Assembly: GCA_022825675.1 (NCBI GenBank)
Contig: JAJDWK010000072.1
Span: 33,827-97,826 of the forward strand
Direction of reading: 5' to 3'
Length of the DNA stretch: 64,000 nucleotides
Source: Anaerolineae bacterium
GTDB lineage: Bacteria; Chloroflexota; Anaerolineae; Aggregatilineales; Phototrophicaceae
Part shown: positions 1 through 9,318 of the stretch, one piece after another
Numbering within the stretch: position 1 is the stretch's first letter
How the letters are laid out: each line of letters starts with the position of its first letter
Translations under genes and position numbers: made by a program
Notes under the pieces: model-generated
Told to the model about the DNA's origin: nothing
What the model saw: the letters and a program-made list of their open reading frames with translations, nothing else
Database searches by the model: none

Positions 1-767
1 TAGCGGATGGCGCGCCGATTGCGCTCCAGGTATTCGTTGCTCTCGCGCCGCAGGCGATCCGCTTCAAAGTCTTCCGCCGTGAAACTTTTGATGGTGGCGA
101 TGCCGCTCAAAGTATTCGACAACTGATGATTTATCGCGCTGACCTGTTCGCGGACGGCAGTGTAAAGCGGTGCCAGCAGCCGCTGAAATTTCAGCGAGCC
201 CCAGAGGATGAGCGGCATCGGCAGCACCGCCAGCCAGGCAACGCTGGGCGCGATGAAAACAAAAATGCCGCCGATGACCACTACTGTCGTCAAAATCTGG
301 ATGATGTCGCTGGCACCAATATCGAGGAAGCGCTCCAACTGATTGATGTCGTCATTCAGCACCGCCATCAAGCCGCCGGTGCTTTGGTCTTCAAAATAGG
401 CGAGTTCCAAATGCTGCACATGGTCATAGGCTTCCACGCGCAAATCATGCTGCATCGATTGCGCCAAATTGCGCCAATACACGCGCTGGATGTATTCAAA
501 GAGCGATTCCAAAATCCAGATAAGCAGCGTAAGCGCGCCCAAAATCAGCAGCTGATGCGTGAGGTCGGTTACGCCCATGCGCCCGAGCAAGGAGTTTTGC
601 TGTTCGACCACGATATCAACCGCCATGCCTATCAAAACTGGCGGCATAATATCAAATACTTTGCCGAGCACAGAATACAGGGATGCCAGCGCCACCCGCC
701 GCTTGTAGACAGAAGCGTAGTTCAAAAGACGGGCGAAGGGATGCCCATCAGGCATCGGCTTAGACAT
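1..767 (-). CDS. ABC exporter, N-terminal membrane domain (partial)
   Basis: This is the first 255 codons of a fused ABC exporter subunit; the rest, including the nucleotide-binding domain, lies beyond the left edge. The reading begins MSKPMPDGHPFARLLNYA and shows the type I exporter membrane domain: helices near residues 25-50 and 70-95, then QSMQHDLRVEAYDHVQHLEL and FEDQSTGGLMAVLNDDINQL, the coupling-helix region typical of MsbA/LmrA-like proteins. The ATG at 767 is the first start after an in-frame stop; no good ribosome binding site is visible. The substrate cannot be told. It is a separate gene from the exporter pair at 57282-61045. Confidence 0.88.
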   Translation of the reverse strand, partial: MSKPMPDGHPFARLLNYASVYKRRVALASLYSVLGKVFDIMPPVLIGMAVDIVVEQQNSLLGRMGVTDLTHQLLILGALTLLIWILESLFEYIQRVYWRNLAQSMQHDLRVEAYDHVQHLELAYFEDQSTGGLMAVLNDDINQLERFLDIGASDIIQILTTVVVIGGIFVFIAPSVAWLAVLPMPLILWGSLKFQRLLAPLYTAVREQVSAINHQLSNTLSGIATIKSFTAEDFEADRLRRESNEYLERNRRAIR

Positions 768-882
768 GTGCTGGAATTGGTCGCGAAATCGGCATAATCA
801 GGCGATTATAGGGGAGATATCGCCACCGCGCCAGATGGTGAATGGGGCGGGAGCGAACATGACACCGGTATTCACCTGCGCG

Positions 883-1854
883 CTAGCGGATGAGCCCGCC
901 GCCCGCCGCCCCTGCCACCAGCGCCGCGACCTCAGCATAGTCCACCAGCGGCAAATCGCCGGGGATGGTATATTTCAGCGCTGACATCGCCGCGCCCCAT
1001 TTCAACGCCAGCGCGACATCATCATAGGTCAGCCAGGCATAGAGGAAGCCGGCGGCAAAGGCGTCGCCGCCGCCGATGCGCCCGACTTCGCCCGCCAGTA
1101 TCGCCGGCTGCCGCCGCTTTTCGCCCGCCGGACTGAGCGCCTGCGCGCCGTCCGCGCCCAGGGTCATCACAATCAGCGCTTGCGGGTAACGCCGGGAGAG
1201 CGCCGCCAGCGCCGCGTCCGCGTTTTGCGCGCCATACAGCGTGTGATAATCGCCCAGCGGGCAGAAGATCACATCCGCCAGCGAGAGCGCCGGGTGACAG
1301 CCCGCTGCCGCCTCAGCGCCGCTCCAAAGTTTGCTGCGATAGTTGCTGTCAAAGCTGATGCGCCAGCCGGCTTCTTTTGCCCGCCGCATCGCCGCCAGCG
1401 CGGTTTGCGCTGCGCTGTGGCTGATAGCCAGCGTGATGCCAGTGAGATGCAGCAAGCGCGCCCGCCCCGGCGCGAAAAGGCGCTGCGGCAAGTCACTGGG
1501 CTGCATGCGGCTCATCGCCGAATCAGCACGGTCATAGAGTATCTCGCTGGCGCGCGGCGCTGGTGCCTTCTCGTGAAAATAAATGCCGAGCCGTTCCTCA
1601 GGCACCCAGACAACATGGCTGACATCAACGCCGAATTGCGCGATGCGGTTGCTGACATAACGCCCCAGTGGTGATTGCGGCAAGCGCGAAAGCCAAGCGG
1701 CGCGCATGCCCAAGCGGGATAGCCCGACGGCGGTATTGGATTCGGTGCCGCCTACCCAAATGTCGAAGCGGCGCGTTTGCTCGATGCGCAGCATGCCAGG
1801 CGGCGTCAAACGCATCATCGTCTCGCCCAGAGTTAGCACATCAAATTCTGTCAT
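883..1854 (-). CDS. kdgK: PfkB-family sugar kinase, probable 2-keto-3-deoxygluconate kinase
   Basis: The 323-residue protein is a ribokinase/PfkB-family kinase, expected to phosphorylate a sugar or sugar acid in the cytoplasm with ATP. It opens with LTLGETMMRLTPP, close to KDG kinases, followed by the substrate-side GGTESNTAVGLSRLG. The C-terminal signature reads GGGDAFAAGFLYAW, with the catalytic Asp in GGGDAF (the usual GAGD has become GGGD). FDSNYRSKLW near residue 170 fits KDG and fructose-type kinases. KDG is the best guess, but other 2-keto sugar acids or fructose remain possible. It lies 115 bases upstream of the ABC exporter gene on the same strand, with no visible functional tie. A divergent glycosyltransferase starts 87 bases away. 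Confidence 0.85.
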   Translation of the reverse strand: MTEFDVLTLGETMMRLTPPGMLRIEQTRRFDIWVGGTESNTAVGLSRLGMRAAWLSRLPQSPLGRYVSNRIAQFGVDVSHVVWVPEERLGIYFHEKAPAPRASEILYDRADSAMSRMQPSDLPQRLFAPGRARLLHLTGITLAISHSAAQTALAAMRRAKEAGWRISFDSNYRSKLWSGAEAAAGCHPALSLADVIFCPLGDYHTLYGAQNADAALAALSRRYPQALIVMTLGADGAQALSPAGEKRRQPAILAGEVGRIGGGDAFAAGFLYAWLTYDDVALALKWGAAMSALKYTIPGDLPLVDYAEVAALVAGAAGGGLIR

Positions 1855-1929
1855 CGCCTGCCCTGTTGGATTTGCCGCATTCTCATCACAGCGCGAGCGC
1901 CACCGCTAGCGCCCACTTGATGATACCGC

Positions 1930-1935
1930 TATACT
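1930..1935 (+). promoter_or_regulatory. -10-like element abutting the glycosyltransferase start
   Basis: TATACT ends six bases before the ATG at 1942, and there is no ribosome binding site between them. If it is a real -10 box, the transcript would begin at or next to the start codon (leaderless). No convincing -35 is seen. Confidence 0.35.
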
Positions 1936-1941
1936 CGCGGC

Positions 1942-3045
1942 ATGGCACATATCGGAATCGACGCGCGGCTGACGCATTATCGCGTGGGCGGCATCAGCCG
2001 TTACACCAGCGCTTTGCTCGCCGCTTTGGCAAAATTGCCATCCCGCCACGAGTTTACCGTCTTTCAAAGCCGCAAATCCAGGCGGCGTCTCTGCAGCGCT
2101 TTTGCCGCCGCCAAGCTCTGGACGCCGCCACATCACCCGCTGGAACGGGCGGCGCTTTCGGTCGAGCTCGCGCGGCACCGGCTGGACTTGCTGCACAGCC
2201 CTGATTTTATCGCGCCTATTAGAGCCGCCAAACGCCATGTCATCACCGTGCACGACCTCAGCTTTGTTCATTATCCCGAAACGATGACGGCAGCGAGCCG
2301 CCGCTATTATTCTGGACAGATTGAAGCATCGGTCAAGCGCGCCGATCATATCCTGGCGGTTAGTGGCGCGACCAAAAATGATTTGATTGAGATTCTCAAT
2401 GTGCCAGCGGACATGATTACTGTGCAGCATCATGGCGTTGATGACGCTTTTCAACCGCTGCCCGCCGCGGCGATCCAGCCAGCGCTGAAGGCTTTGGAAT
2501 TGCCCAGCGAATTTTTCCTCTTCGTCGGCACTTTGGAGCCGCGCAAGAATCTGGTGGGCTTGGCAAAAGCCTACCGCGAATTGAAGCGGGCGCTGCCGGA
2601 TGCGCCGCCGCTGGTCCTGGCGGGGCGCGCCGGCTGGCATTACGAGCAGTTGATGGCGGATGTGACTGCGGTCGGCATCGGCGAGCAGTTGCTGCTGCGG
2701 CATGCTGTTAGCGATGAGCAGTTGCCCGCCTTGTATTGCCAGGCAACCGCGCTGATTCTGCCTTCCTTCTATGAAGGCTTCGGCTTGCCCGCGCTGGAAG
2801 CGATGGCTTGTGGCACGGTGCCGATAGTCAGTGAAGTCTCTTCTTTGCCCGAAATTGTTGGCGATGTCGGCGCTCTGATAAATCCGCATGAGCCCAGCGC
2901 CATCGCCGCGGCGATGGCAGCAGCGCTAACTGACAGCGCCTGGTGTCAAGCGCAGCGTGAAGCCGGGCTGCGCCGTGCCAGCCAATTCCGCTGGCAAAAA
3001 TCGGCGCGTTTGGCGCAGGCCTGTTATCAGGCGCTGCTCAACTAA
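1942..3045 (+). CDS. GT4-family glycosyltransferase
   Basis: A 367-residue GT-B fold glycosyltransferase of family 4. The N-terminus IGIDARLTHYRVGGISRYT is the usual start of mannosyltransferase-like GT4 enzymes, with VHDLSFVHYPE near residue 105. The C-terminal nucleotide-sugar domain has GTLEPRKNLVGL near residue 193 and the EX7E motif EGFGLPALE near 277-285, which contacts the donor sugar. It transfers a sugar from a nucleotide donor to an unknown acceptor, most likely in cell-envelope polysaccharide or glycolipid synthesis, since the next two genes are also glycosyltransferases. The ATG at 1942 is preceded closely by a TATACT box. No membrane segment is seen. Confidence 0.9.
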   Translation: MAHIGIDARLTHYRVGGISRYTSALLAALAKLPSRHEFTVFQSRKSRRRLCSAFAAAKLWTPPHHPLERAALSVELARHRLDLLHSPDFIAPIRAAKRHVITVHDLSFVHYPETMTAASRRYYSGQIEASVKRADHILAVSGATKNDLIEILNVPADMITVQHHGVDDAFQPLPAAAIQPALKALELPSEFFLFVGTLEPRKNLVGLAKAYRELKRALPDAPPLVLAGRAGWHYEQLMADVTAVGIGEQLLLRHAVSDEQLPALYCQATALILPSFYEGFGLPALEAMACGTVPIVSEVSSLPEIVGDVGALINPHEPSAIAAAMAAALTDSAWCQAQREAGLRRASQFRWQKSARLAQACYQALLN

Positions 3046-3051
3046 CCGCGC

Positions 3052-4263
3052 ATGAAGATCCTGCTGCTAAGCCCAGACCTGCCCTACCCCAGCGAGTCGG
3101 GGGCGGCGCTGCGCAACTTCGGCATCATCGAGGGTTTGAGCGCCGCCGGGCACGCGCTCACTCTGCTGACTTTCGGCGCAGCAGCCGCTCTTTCCGCTGC
3201 GAATCCGCTGCATCAACTCTGTGAGCGCGTCCAGGCGCTGCCGCAGCCGCAGCAGAGCAGGCTACAGCGCATCAGCACCTTGCTGACGAGCGACAGCGCG
3301 GACATGCAATTCCGGCTAGAAGATCCCGCCTTCCGCCAGGTTCTTGACGAAACCCTGGCGCGGCAGCCATTTGACCTGATTCAATTCTCCGGGCTGGAGC
3401 TGGGCGGCTACCTCGGGCAGATAATCAGCGGCAGGCGCGGGGCGAAGATTGTCTACGATGCCTTAAATGCCGAAGCCCAGCTGCAAGCGACAATCGCGGG
3501 AGTGGATAGACGCCGCTTGGATCGCTTGCCCGCTGCGCTGTATTCCCGCGCGCAAAGCCGGCGGCTGGCGCGCTTTGAAGGGCGTATTTGCCGTCAAGTC
3601 GATGGGGTGCTCACGGTCAGTCAAGAGGACCGCCAGCACTTAAGCGCCTATGGCGGCGCGCCCATGTTTGTGCTGCCCAACGGCATTTTCGCGCGCGCCT
3701 ATCAGCCGCCGCCAGGCAATATACGCGCGGACAAGCTGCTGGTTTTCAGCGGCAAGATGGATTATCGCCCGAATGTTGATGCGATTGAGTGGTTTTGCCG
3801 AGCTATCTTGCCGCAGGTTCTGGCGGCGCAGCCCGGTACGCAGCTGCGCGTAGTCGGCAAAAATCCGCACCCGAGGCTGCAAGCGGTCGCCTCTGGTGCG
3901 GCAGTGCAGTTTAGCGGCTGGGTCGAGGCGATTCAGCCGCATCTGCACGAAGCCGCGGCGTATATTGTGCCTTTGCGCATGGGCAGCGGGACGCGGCTGA
4001 AGATATTGCAGGCTATGGCGGCGGGCTGTGCTGTTGTGTCCACTTCGCTGGGCGCGGCTGGATTAAATGAGCAGGCGCTGGGCGCGTTAATTCTCGCCGA
4101 TGAGGCGGCGCATTTTGCGCAGGCGGTGCTCGCGCTGCTGGCTGACGCGCCGCGGCGTCAGCGATTGGGCAATTGCGCGCGTGAGCAAGCCCGCCGCCAT
4201 TATGATTGGGCGGCGCTGATGCCGCGGCTGCTCACAGCCTATCGGGAGCTGGGACTTGAATAG
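3052..4263 (+). CDS. GT4-family glycosyltransferase, exopolysaccharide type
   Basis: A 403-residue GT4 glycosyltransferase starting seven bases after the previous gene's stop. The N-terminus MKILLLSPDLPYPSESGAA and the C-terminal VPLRMGSGTRLKILQAMAAG near residue 305 resemble sugar transferases linked to exosortase/PEP-CTERM exopolysaccharide clusters. GKMDYRPNVDAI near residue 235 begins the donor-binding domain. No exosortase or polymerase is present here, so the product of the cluster is unknown. There is no clear ribosome binding site, so translation may be coupled to the upstream gene. Its end overlaps the following GT9 gene by eight bases. Confidence 0.88.
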   Translation: MKILLLSPDLPYPSESGAALRNFGIIEGLSAAGHALTLLTFGAAAALSAANPLHQLCERVQALPQPQQSRLQRISTLLTSDSADMQFRLEDPAFRQVLDETLARQPFDLIQFSGLELGGYLGQIISGRRGAKIVYDALNAEAQLQATIAGVDRRRLDRLPAALYSRAQSRRLARFEGRICRQVDGVLTVSQEDRQHLSAYGGAPMFVLPNGIFARAYQPPPGNIRADKLLVFSGKMDYRPNVDAIEWFCRAILPQVLAAQPGTQLRVVGKNPHPRLQAVASGAAVQFSGWVEAIQPHLHEAAAYIVPLRMGSGTRLKILQAMAAGCAVVSTSLGAAGLNEQALGALILADEAAHFAQAVLALLADAPRRQRLGNCAREQARRHYDWAALMPRLLTAYRELGLE

Positions 4264-5446
4264 GGCGGCGCTGGGGCAGCGCAACCGCCGCTTGAGCGAG
4301 AAATTACACCGCGCCAGCCGCAAGCAGCGCGTACGCAATGCCGCTTTGCGCATGGTCGCGGGGCTGCCGCTGCCGGCGGGACGCGGCGAATGGGAGCGCA
4401 GCCTGCTCATCCGCCCCGACCATTTGGGCGATGTCCTGCTTACGATGCCCGCGGTCCAAGCGCTGAAGCAGGCGCAGCCCGATACCAGCATTCACATGGT
4501 ATGCGGTCCCTGGTCAGCAGAAGTGCCGGCGGCATATCCCGAAATCGACCGCGTGCTGACATTGGATTTCCCCGGCTTTGCGCGTGGCGGGGCGCGGCGC
4601 AACCCCTATATCAGCTTGCTTCAAGCCGCGCGGCGCTTGCGCCAGATTGGTTATGACAGCGCCTATATCCTGCGGCGCGATCATTGGTGGGGCGCTTGCC
4701 TCGCTTACCTCGCCGGCATCCCGCGGCGCATCGGCTTTGACATGCCAGGGCTGCGTCCATTTCTCACCAGGAGTGTAGCGCCGCGGCATCAGCATGCGCT
4801 AATGCAGAATCTCAGTCTCGTCGAGACTGCTTTCGACGAGCACAGCGGCGGACTTGCGCGCTTGCAATTCCCGGTAGACCGCGCTGCCAGCGATTATATC
4901 GAAGATTGGCTGGAAAATGCCGAAATCCCGCGCCAGCGGCTGCTGATTTGCATCCATCCCGGCGCTGGTGCCAGCAGCAAGCATTGGTCCGCTGAAAATT
5001 GGGCGGCGGTGGCGGATGCGCTCACCCGCCAGTTTGATGCCGCGATGGTCTTCACGGGAACGGCTGCCGAGGCGTCGATGCTGAGTGAAATTCGGGCGGA
5101 GACAAAAGCCGCCAGCCACAGCCTGGCGGGCGGCACATCTGTCAGCCAGTTGGCGGCGCTCTATCAGCGGGCGGGTGCGGTATTGGGGGCGGACAGCGGT
5201 GCAATGCACTTGGCGGCGGCTGTTGGCAGCCCAACCGTCACCCTATTTGGGCCGGCTGACCCGGGCGAGTTCGCGCCCTGGGGCGATGCCCGGCGGCACA
5301 TCGTCGTACACAGCGACATCAGCTGCCGCCCCTGTCGCATTCTCGATTGGAGCGCCGATGCGCCCAGCTTCCATCCCTGCGTCCGCGATATCAAGCCGCG
5401 CCAGGTCATTGAGGCGGCGCGGCGCATTTTGCAGGGATGCGCATAA
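4256..5446 (+). CDS. GT9-family (heptosyltransferase-like) glycosyltransferase
   Basis: A 396-residue GT9 enzyme, related to ADP-heptose:LPS heptosyltransferases. RPDHLGDVLLTMPAVQAL near residue 60 is the GT9 N-terminal motif. HPGAGASSKHW near 234 and GADSGAMHLAAAVG near 311 form the donor-binding site, and the late cysteines in CRPCRI and HPCVRDI are typical of the family. The likely start is TTG at 4256, overlapping the upstream stop and preceded at about eight bases by GGGAG. The first 45 residues are basic and outside the conserved domain. A Chloroflexota-like cell would not be expected to make classical LPS, so the acceptor is probably another surface glycan. It ends one base from the convergent rqcH stop. 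Confidence 0.9.
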   Translation: MNRAALGQRNRRLSEKLHRASRKQRVRNAALRMVAGLPLPAGRGEWERSLLIRPDHLGDVLLTMPAVQALKQAQPDTSIHMVCGPWSAEVPAAYPEIDRVLTLDFPGFARGGARRNPYISLLQAARRLRQIGYDSAYILRRDHWWGACLAYLAGIPRRIGFDMPGLRPFLTRSVAPRHQHALMQNLSLVETAFDEHSGGLARLQFPVDRAASDYIEDWLENAEIPRQRLLICIHPGAGASSKHWSAENWAAVADALTRQFDAAMVFTGTAAEASMLSEIRAETKAASHSLAGGTSVSQLAALYQRAGAVLGADSGAMHLAAAVGSPTVTLFGPADPGEFAPWGDARRHIVVHSDISCRPCRILDWSADAPSFHPCVRDIKPRQVIEAARRILQGCA

Positions 5447-5447
5447 C

Positions 5448-7157
5448 TCAGCTCAAAACCGCTTCGGCGCGGGGCGCGACAAAAATGGATTTTTCGTTGC
5501 GGAAAGTTACCATGCCAGCGCCGCCGCCTTTGACCGCGCGCACATATTTCACCCGCGTATAATCAACTTGCGCGCGTGCTTCGGCGCGCAAACTGCTGTA
5601 CCAAGCGGCAACTGCCGCCGCTTCGGCTATCAGCGATTCTGGGATGCGCCTGCCGTCATTGCGGATGACCACATGCGCGCCCGGGGCATCGCGCGCGTGC
5701 AGCCAGATGTCTTGCCCATTCGCTTTCTTGAAGGTGACAATTTCATTCTGGCGGCTGTTGCGCCCCACCCAAATCACATAACCATCACGGCTGACGACGC
5801 GCAAAGGTCCCGACCGCTCGCCGCCGCCGAGGCGCTTTTGGCGGGGACCGCGCCAATGCCCGCGCGCTTGCAGCGCCTGCAGCACATCATCAATCTCAAG
5901 CCAGTTGCGCGCCAGCGCCAAATCCGCCCGCAATTGCGCGATATAGCGCAATTCAAGCTCTGTCTCCGCGATGAGAGCGGGCAGCGCCGCCCGCGCCGAC
6001 TTGGCTTTTTCATAGCGGCGGAAGTAGGCTTGTGCGTTCTCCAAGGGGCTGCGCGCGGCGTCAAGCGGGATGCGCAGCTCGGCGGCGTCAGCATCATAAT
6101 ACGCGCTTAATTCCGTCTGCCCCGCGCTGATTGCATATTGATAGGCGAGGATCAATTCTCCGGATTGCTTTATTTTTTCGAGCGCGCTGTCATCTTTTAA
6201 GCCGGCTTGCAGCGATGCCAGCTTGGCGTTCAAGCGCGCTTCCGCGCCATCCAGCGCCGCCGCGGTCGGCTGTTTCGCCTTGTGATAGGCGTCATCGCCT
6301 TGCAGCGCCGCATAAAACTCGCTGACTGCCGCGCTTGCCGTGGGGCGGGCTTGCCACTGCAAATGGCTGAGTGGGAAGACGCTGTATGCCACCGGCAAGC
6401 CGCCCAGGCTGCCGATGCCCGGCTGCCAGCGTCTGTCTAATAGTGGCATGACGAGCGCCCGCATCGCCGCATGAAGCGCATCGGCCGCCGTATTTTCAAT
6501 GCGGGCGGCGCTATCCCCAGTCGCGCGGAAGACGATCTCCTTCGCCATTAGCGGACCGATGCCCAGAATCTTGGCGGGGAGAAGCCGCCGCGTTTGCATG
6601 CTAGGCTTTTGGGCGCTGTCAAGCATCGCGGCGAGGTCAGCGGCGCTCAGCGCGGCGGGATGCGCCTGATCGCGCGCGGGCGGCGGCACATACTTGTGGT
6701 TCGGCAAGCTCAAGCGGTAGCGATTTTCCTCCGGTCCCACACGCTTGATGCAGTCCAGGATTTGCCCATCCTGCAGCAGCAAGACATTTGCGCGGCGCGG
6801 GATAAGCTCGGCAATCAGGCGGAAGCTGCCGTCCGCGCTTTCAAACTGCAATTCCAGCGCCCGTTCCCAAGCGGGCTGGCTGATTGCAACGAGCGCCGCC
6901 CCCGGCAGGTACTTGCGGCAGAGCAGCCCCAGCTGTGTTGGTTTTGGCAGCGCCCGTCGCAGTTTTCCCGGCGACAAATGGGCGCGCGGCTGCGCTGGTT
7001 CCGCGCTGAGATAGAGATAGTGGCGCTTGCCGCGGGCATAGAGCTCGAAACCGATGCCGAGGGCATCAACATCAATGACCGCTTGCAGACGTCCGCCCAA
7101 AACGCTAGCCCGCAGCTCATCGGCTATCGCCGAAATCGTGAAGACATCTATCGCCAC
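5448..7157 (-). CDS. rqcH: NFACT/RqcH family ribosome quality-control protein
   Basis: This 569-residue NFACT protein is the bacterial relative of Rqc2/NEMF. The family binds obstructed 50S subunits carrying peptidyl-tRNA and adds C-terminal alanine tails to stalled chains. The N-terminal NFACT-N domain starts at IDVFTISAIADELRASVLGGR. A helical, coiled-coil-like middle spans about residues 290-420, and the C-terminal NFACT-R domain carries the hallmark WLHARDAPGAHVVI near 484. The GTG at 7157 is preferred: it follows AAGGG at good spacing and begins right before the conserved domain. An ATG at 7187 would add ten unconserved residues. It is the last gene of the ricT-purA run. Confidence 0.9.
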   Translation of the reverse strand: MAIDVFTISAIADELRASVLGGRLQAVIDVDALGIGFELYARGKRHYLYLSAEPAQPRAHLSPGKLRRALPKPTQLGLLCRKYLPGAALVAISQPAWERALELQFESADGSFRLIAELIPRRANVLLLQDGQILDCIKRVGPEENRYRLSLPNHKYVPPPARDQAHPAALSAADLAAMLDSAQKPSMQTRRLLPAKILGIGPLMAKEIVFRATGDSAARIENTAADALHAAMRALVMPLLDRRWQPGIGSLGGLPVAYSVFPLSHLQWQARPTASAAVSEFYAALQGDDAYHKAKQPTAAALDGAEARLNAKLASLQAGLKDDSALEKIKQSGELILAYQYAISAGQTELSAYYDADAAELRIPLDAARSPLENAQAYFRRYEKAKSARAALPALIAETELELRYIAQLRADLALARNWLEIDDVLQALQARGHWRGPRQKRLGGGERSGPLRVVSRDGYVIWVGRNSRQNEIVTFKKANGQDIWLHARDAPGAHVVIRNDGRRIPESLIAEAAAVAAWYSSLRAEARAQVDYTRVKYVRAVKGGGAGMVTFRNEKSIFVAPRAEAVLS

Positions 7158-7190
7158 AGTCCGCCCTTCGTCATGATTTTTCGCCAACGC

Positions 7191-7649
7191 CTACCGCAGC
7201 GTCAGCAAGTAGGCGATGATGTGGCCGACTTCTTGCTTGCTCAAGCGCTCGCCATAATTGCCGGGCATGGCATCGCTGTAACCTGCGACCAGGTGCGCCG
7301 ATGGGAAAAGAATCGCTTCGTAAAGATATTGCTCGGCGGAAAGCGGCGGACGGCGGCTCGCGGCAAGGCCGCCGATATTGGCAAACAATGGCGATACGCT
7401 GCCATCGCCAACAAGATGGCAGGCGGCGCATTCATGCGTCTCCAGCAGCGCCGCCCCCAGCGCGGCATCAGCCGCGGGGAGGGCTTGCGCCAGTTCTGCG
7501 TCATAAGCAGCCGGGTCGCCGCCGCCAGAACCTTGAGTATCGCTGAGCATAAGCGCCAGCATTAACAGAAACGCCAGCGAGACGGCAAGCATCAGCGCGA
7601 GAAGCAGCGGCAGCCGCGCTTGACGAGGGCGCTTTTTCTCGGGATTCAT
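7191..7649 (-). CDS. Membrane-anchored c-type cytochrome
   Basis: A 152-residue monohaem cytochrome c. Residues 1-12 are basic, followed by one hydrophobic segment at about 13-36 that acts as an uncleaved anchor or signal peptide. The haem motif CAACH is at residues 74-78, and the probable axial Met is M128 in DAMPGNYG. It would sit outside the membrane and carry electrons, for example to an oxidase. No oxidase subunits are in the window. A two-helix membrane protein lies 30 bases upstream on the same strand and may be a partner. Its stop is 33 bases before the preferred rqcH start. Confidence 0.88.
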   Translation of the reverse strand: MNPEKKRPRQARLPLLLALMLAVSLAFLLMLALMLSDTQGSGGGDPAAYDAELAQALPAADAALGAALLETHECAACHLVGDGSVSPLFANIGGLAASRRPPLSAEQYLYEAILFPSAHLVAGYSDAMPGNYGERLSKQEVGHIIAYLLTLR

Positions 7650-7679
7650 GCGGCGCTTGGGGTGTTGGCGCGCCGCGGG

Positions 7680-7952
7680 CTAAGGGCTTGCCGCCTGCCG
7701 GACTTCTTTGACCTGCCAGTTCAGAAGCCAAAAGACCAGCATCACGGTCAAACCGGCACCCAAAACATTAAAGATAATAAAACCAGTGACCAAAAGGAAA
7801 GCCAAAGCCTGATCAGGCGTTGCCGTCAAGAAATCGCCACTGGGGTCGTTCGTCTGCCTGATGGCGAAATCCGACGAAAGCAAGTTTGAGGTGATTGCCC
7901 CGCCCGCCAGCAGCACAAGCAATACAATGCCAACAGTGCCCAATGCCTTCAT
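7680..7952 (-). CDS. Small two-helix membrane protein
   Basis: A 90-residue protein with hydrophobic segments at about residues 4-25 and 50-77, separated by a polar stretch, FAIRQTNDPSGDFLTATPD, that would face outside if the N-terminus is cytoplasmic. AAGGGGAG sits seven bases before the ATG. I do not recognise a named family. Its place directly before a c-type cytochrome on the same strand suggests a small respiratory-chain accessory subunit, which is inference only. Confidence 0.7.
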   Translation of the reverse strand: MKALGTVGIVLLVLLAGGAITSNLLSSDFAIRQTNDPSGDFLTATPDQALAFLLVTGFIIFNVLGAGLTVMLVFWLLNWQVKEVRQAASP

Positions 7953-8025
7953 GCCGATGCTCCCCTTAAAGCCCTTCTACCCTTTGCATTGTACTTAACA
8001 GCGCCAGGCGGCGCAAGCGGCGGCT

Positions 8026-9318
8026 TCACAGCCGCTGCACAAGCTGCTGCCGCTCGGGACCAACGCTGACGGAATTGATGGGCACATCACAGAGCGCCGC
8101 CACTCGTGCGACATAGTCCCGCGCCGCCGGCGGCAGCTGCTCAAAACGGCGGCAGCCACTAATATCTTCCTGCCAGCCGGGCAATGTTTCATACTTCGGC
8201 TGCGCGCGCGCCAATTGCTCGTTGGTATCGGGCGGATAGCGATGCAGCGCGCCATCGATTTCGTAGGCAACCGCCAGCTTCAGCTCGGGCAAGCCCGAAA
8301 GGATATCGAGCTTGGTCAACATAAGTTCGCTGAACCCGTTAACGCTGACGGCGTAGCGCAGCATCACGGTATCCAGCCAGCCGCAGCGCCGGGGCCTGCC
8401 GGTGGTGGTGCCAAATTCGTCCCAGAAGTTAGCGCCGCTGCCGCGCAAGTGCAGGGAAACATCGCCTTTTAATTCTGTCGGCATCGGCCCGCCGCCCACG
8501 CGTGTGCTGAATGCCTTCGCCACGCCCAGCACGCGCTCGACGAACAGGGGACCAACCCCGAGCCCGGTCAAAGCGCCGCCAGCGGTAGGCGATGAGCTGG
8601 TTACGAAGGGGTAGCTGCCATGGTCGACATCAAGCAAGGTGCCTTGCGCGCCCTCACAAATGATGGTTTTGCCCGCTTTCAGCGCCTCGTACAAATATAT
8701 CGATACATCTTTGATGAAGGGGCGCAGCATATCGGCAGCTTGCAGATAGCTCTCGGCGGCGGCGCGCGCATCCAACGATTGCGCTCCTTGCCGCTCAAAT
8801 GAAGAATTGGCAGTCTCAATCGCGCTGATGAGCCGCTCGGCAAATTCCTCGACATCGAGCAGCATGTCCCCGGTCCTGATGCCGGCGCGCCCCGTTTTGT
8901 CGAGATAGGCGGGACCAATCCCGCGCAGGGTTGTGCCAATTTTGGCAGCGCCCAGCGCCGCTTCTTTTGCGTGATCCAGCGCGATATGCGCCGGCGTGAT
9001 GATATGCGCCCGCGAGCTTATCACCAGCCGCTCGGGGCTAACCTCGATGCCAAGCTGCCGCAAAGCCTCCATTTCCTTCACCAGGTTGACCGGGTTGACA
9101 ACCATGCCATTGCCCATGACGGAAACAACATCGCGGTGCAGAATGCCGGAAGGAATTTGGTGCAATTTGAACACCTGCTCCCCAAGCGCGACTGTGTGCC
9201 CCGCATTGTCGCCACCGGCGTAACGGGCGACAATATCGGCGGAAGCCGCCAGCCAATCAACAACACGCCCCTTGCCTTCGTCTCCCCATTGCGCGCCGAC
9301 CAGAATAGTCATTGGCAT
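8026..9318 (-). CDS. purA: Adenylosuccinate synthetase
   Basis: A full-length 430-residue PurA, which makes adenylosuccinate from IMP, aspartate and GTP, the first step of the AMP branch of purine synthesis, in the cytoplasm. The P-loop-like QWGDEGKG is at residues 10-17 with the catalytic Asp at 13. NAGHTV near 39-44 carries the catalytic His, and STRVGGGPMPTE near 295-306 binds IMP and GTP. The start at 9318 follows AGGA; an ATG at 9312 is equally plausible. It overlaps the end of the upstream S51-like gene by ten bases, suggesting translational coupling. Confidence 0.96.
   Translation of the reverse strand: MPMTILVGAQWGDEGKGRVVDWLAASADIVARYAGGDNAGHTVALGEQVFKLHQIPSGILHRDVVSVMGNGMVVNPVNLVKEMEALRQLGIEVSPERLVISSRAHIITPAHIALDHAKEAALGAAKIGTTLRGIGPAYLDKTGRAGIRTGDMLLDVEEFAERLISAIETANSSFERQGAQSLDARAAAESYLQAADMLRPFIKDVSIYLYEALKAGKTIICEGAQGTLLDVDHGSYPFVTSSSPTAGGALTGLGVGPLFVERVLGVAKAFSTRVGGGPMPTELKGDVSLHLRGSGANFWDEFGTTTGRPRRCGWLDTVMLRYAVSVNGFSELMLTKLDILSGLPELKLAVAYEIDGALHRYPPDTNEQLARAQPKYETLPGWQEDISGCRRFEQLPPAARDYVARVAALCDVPINSVSVGPERQQLVQRL

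Noticed and set aside
126..797. Plus-strand 223-codon open frame
   Set aside because: It is antisense to the ABC exporter membrane domain, which has clear family motifs on the minus strand.
1906..2889. Minus-strand 327-codon open frame over the GT4 gene
   Set aside because: It is Arg/Gln-rich shadow translation; the plus strand carries conserved GT4 motifs.
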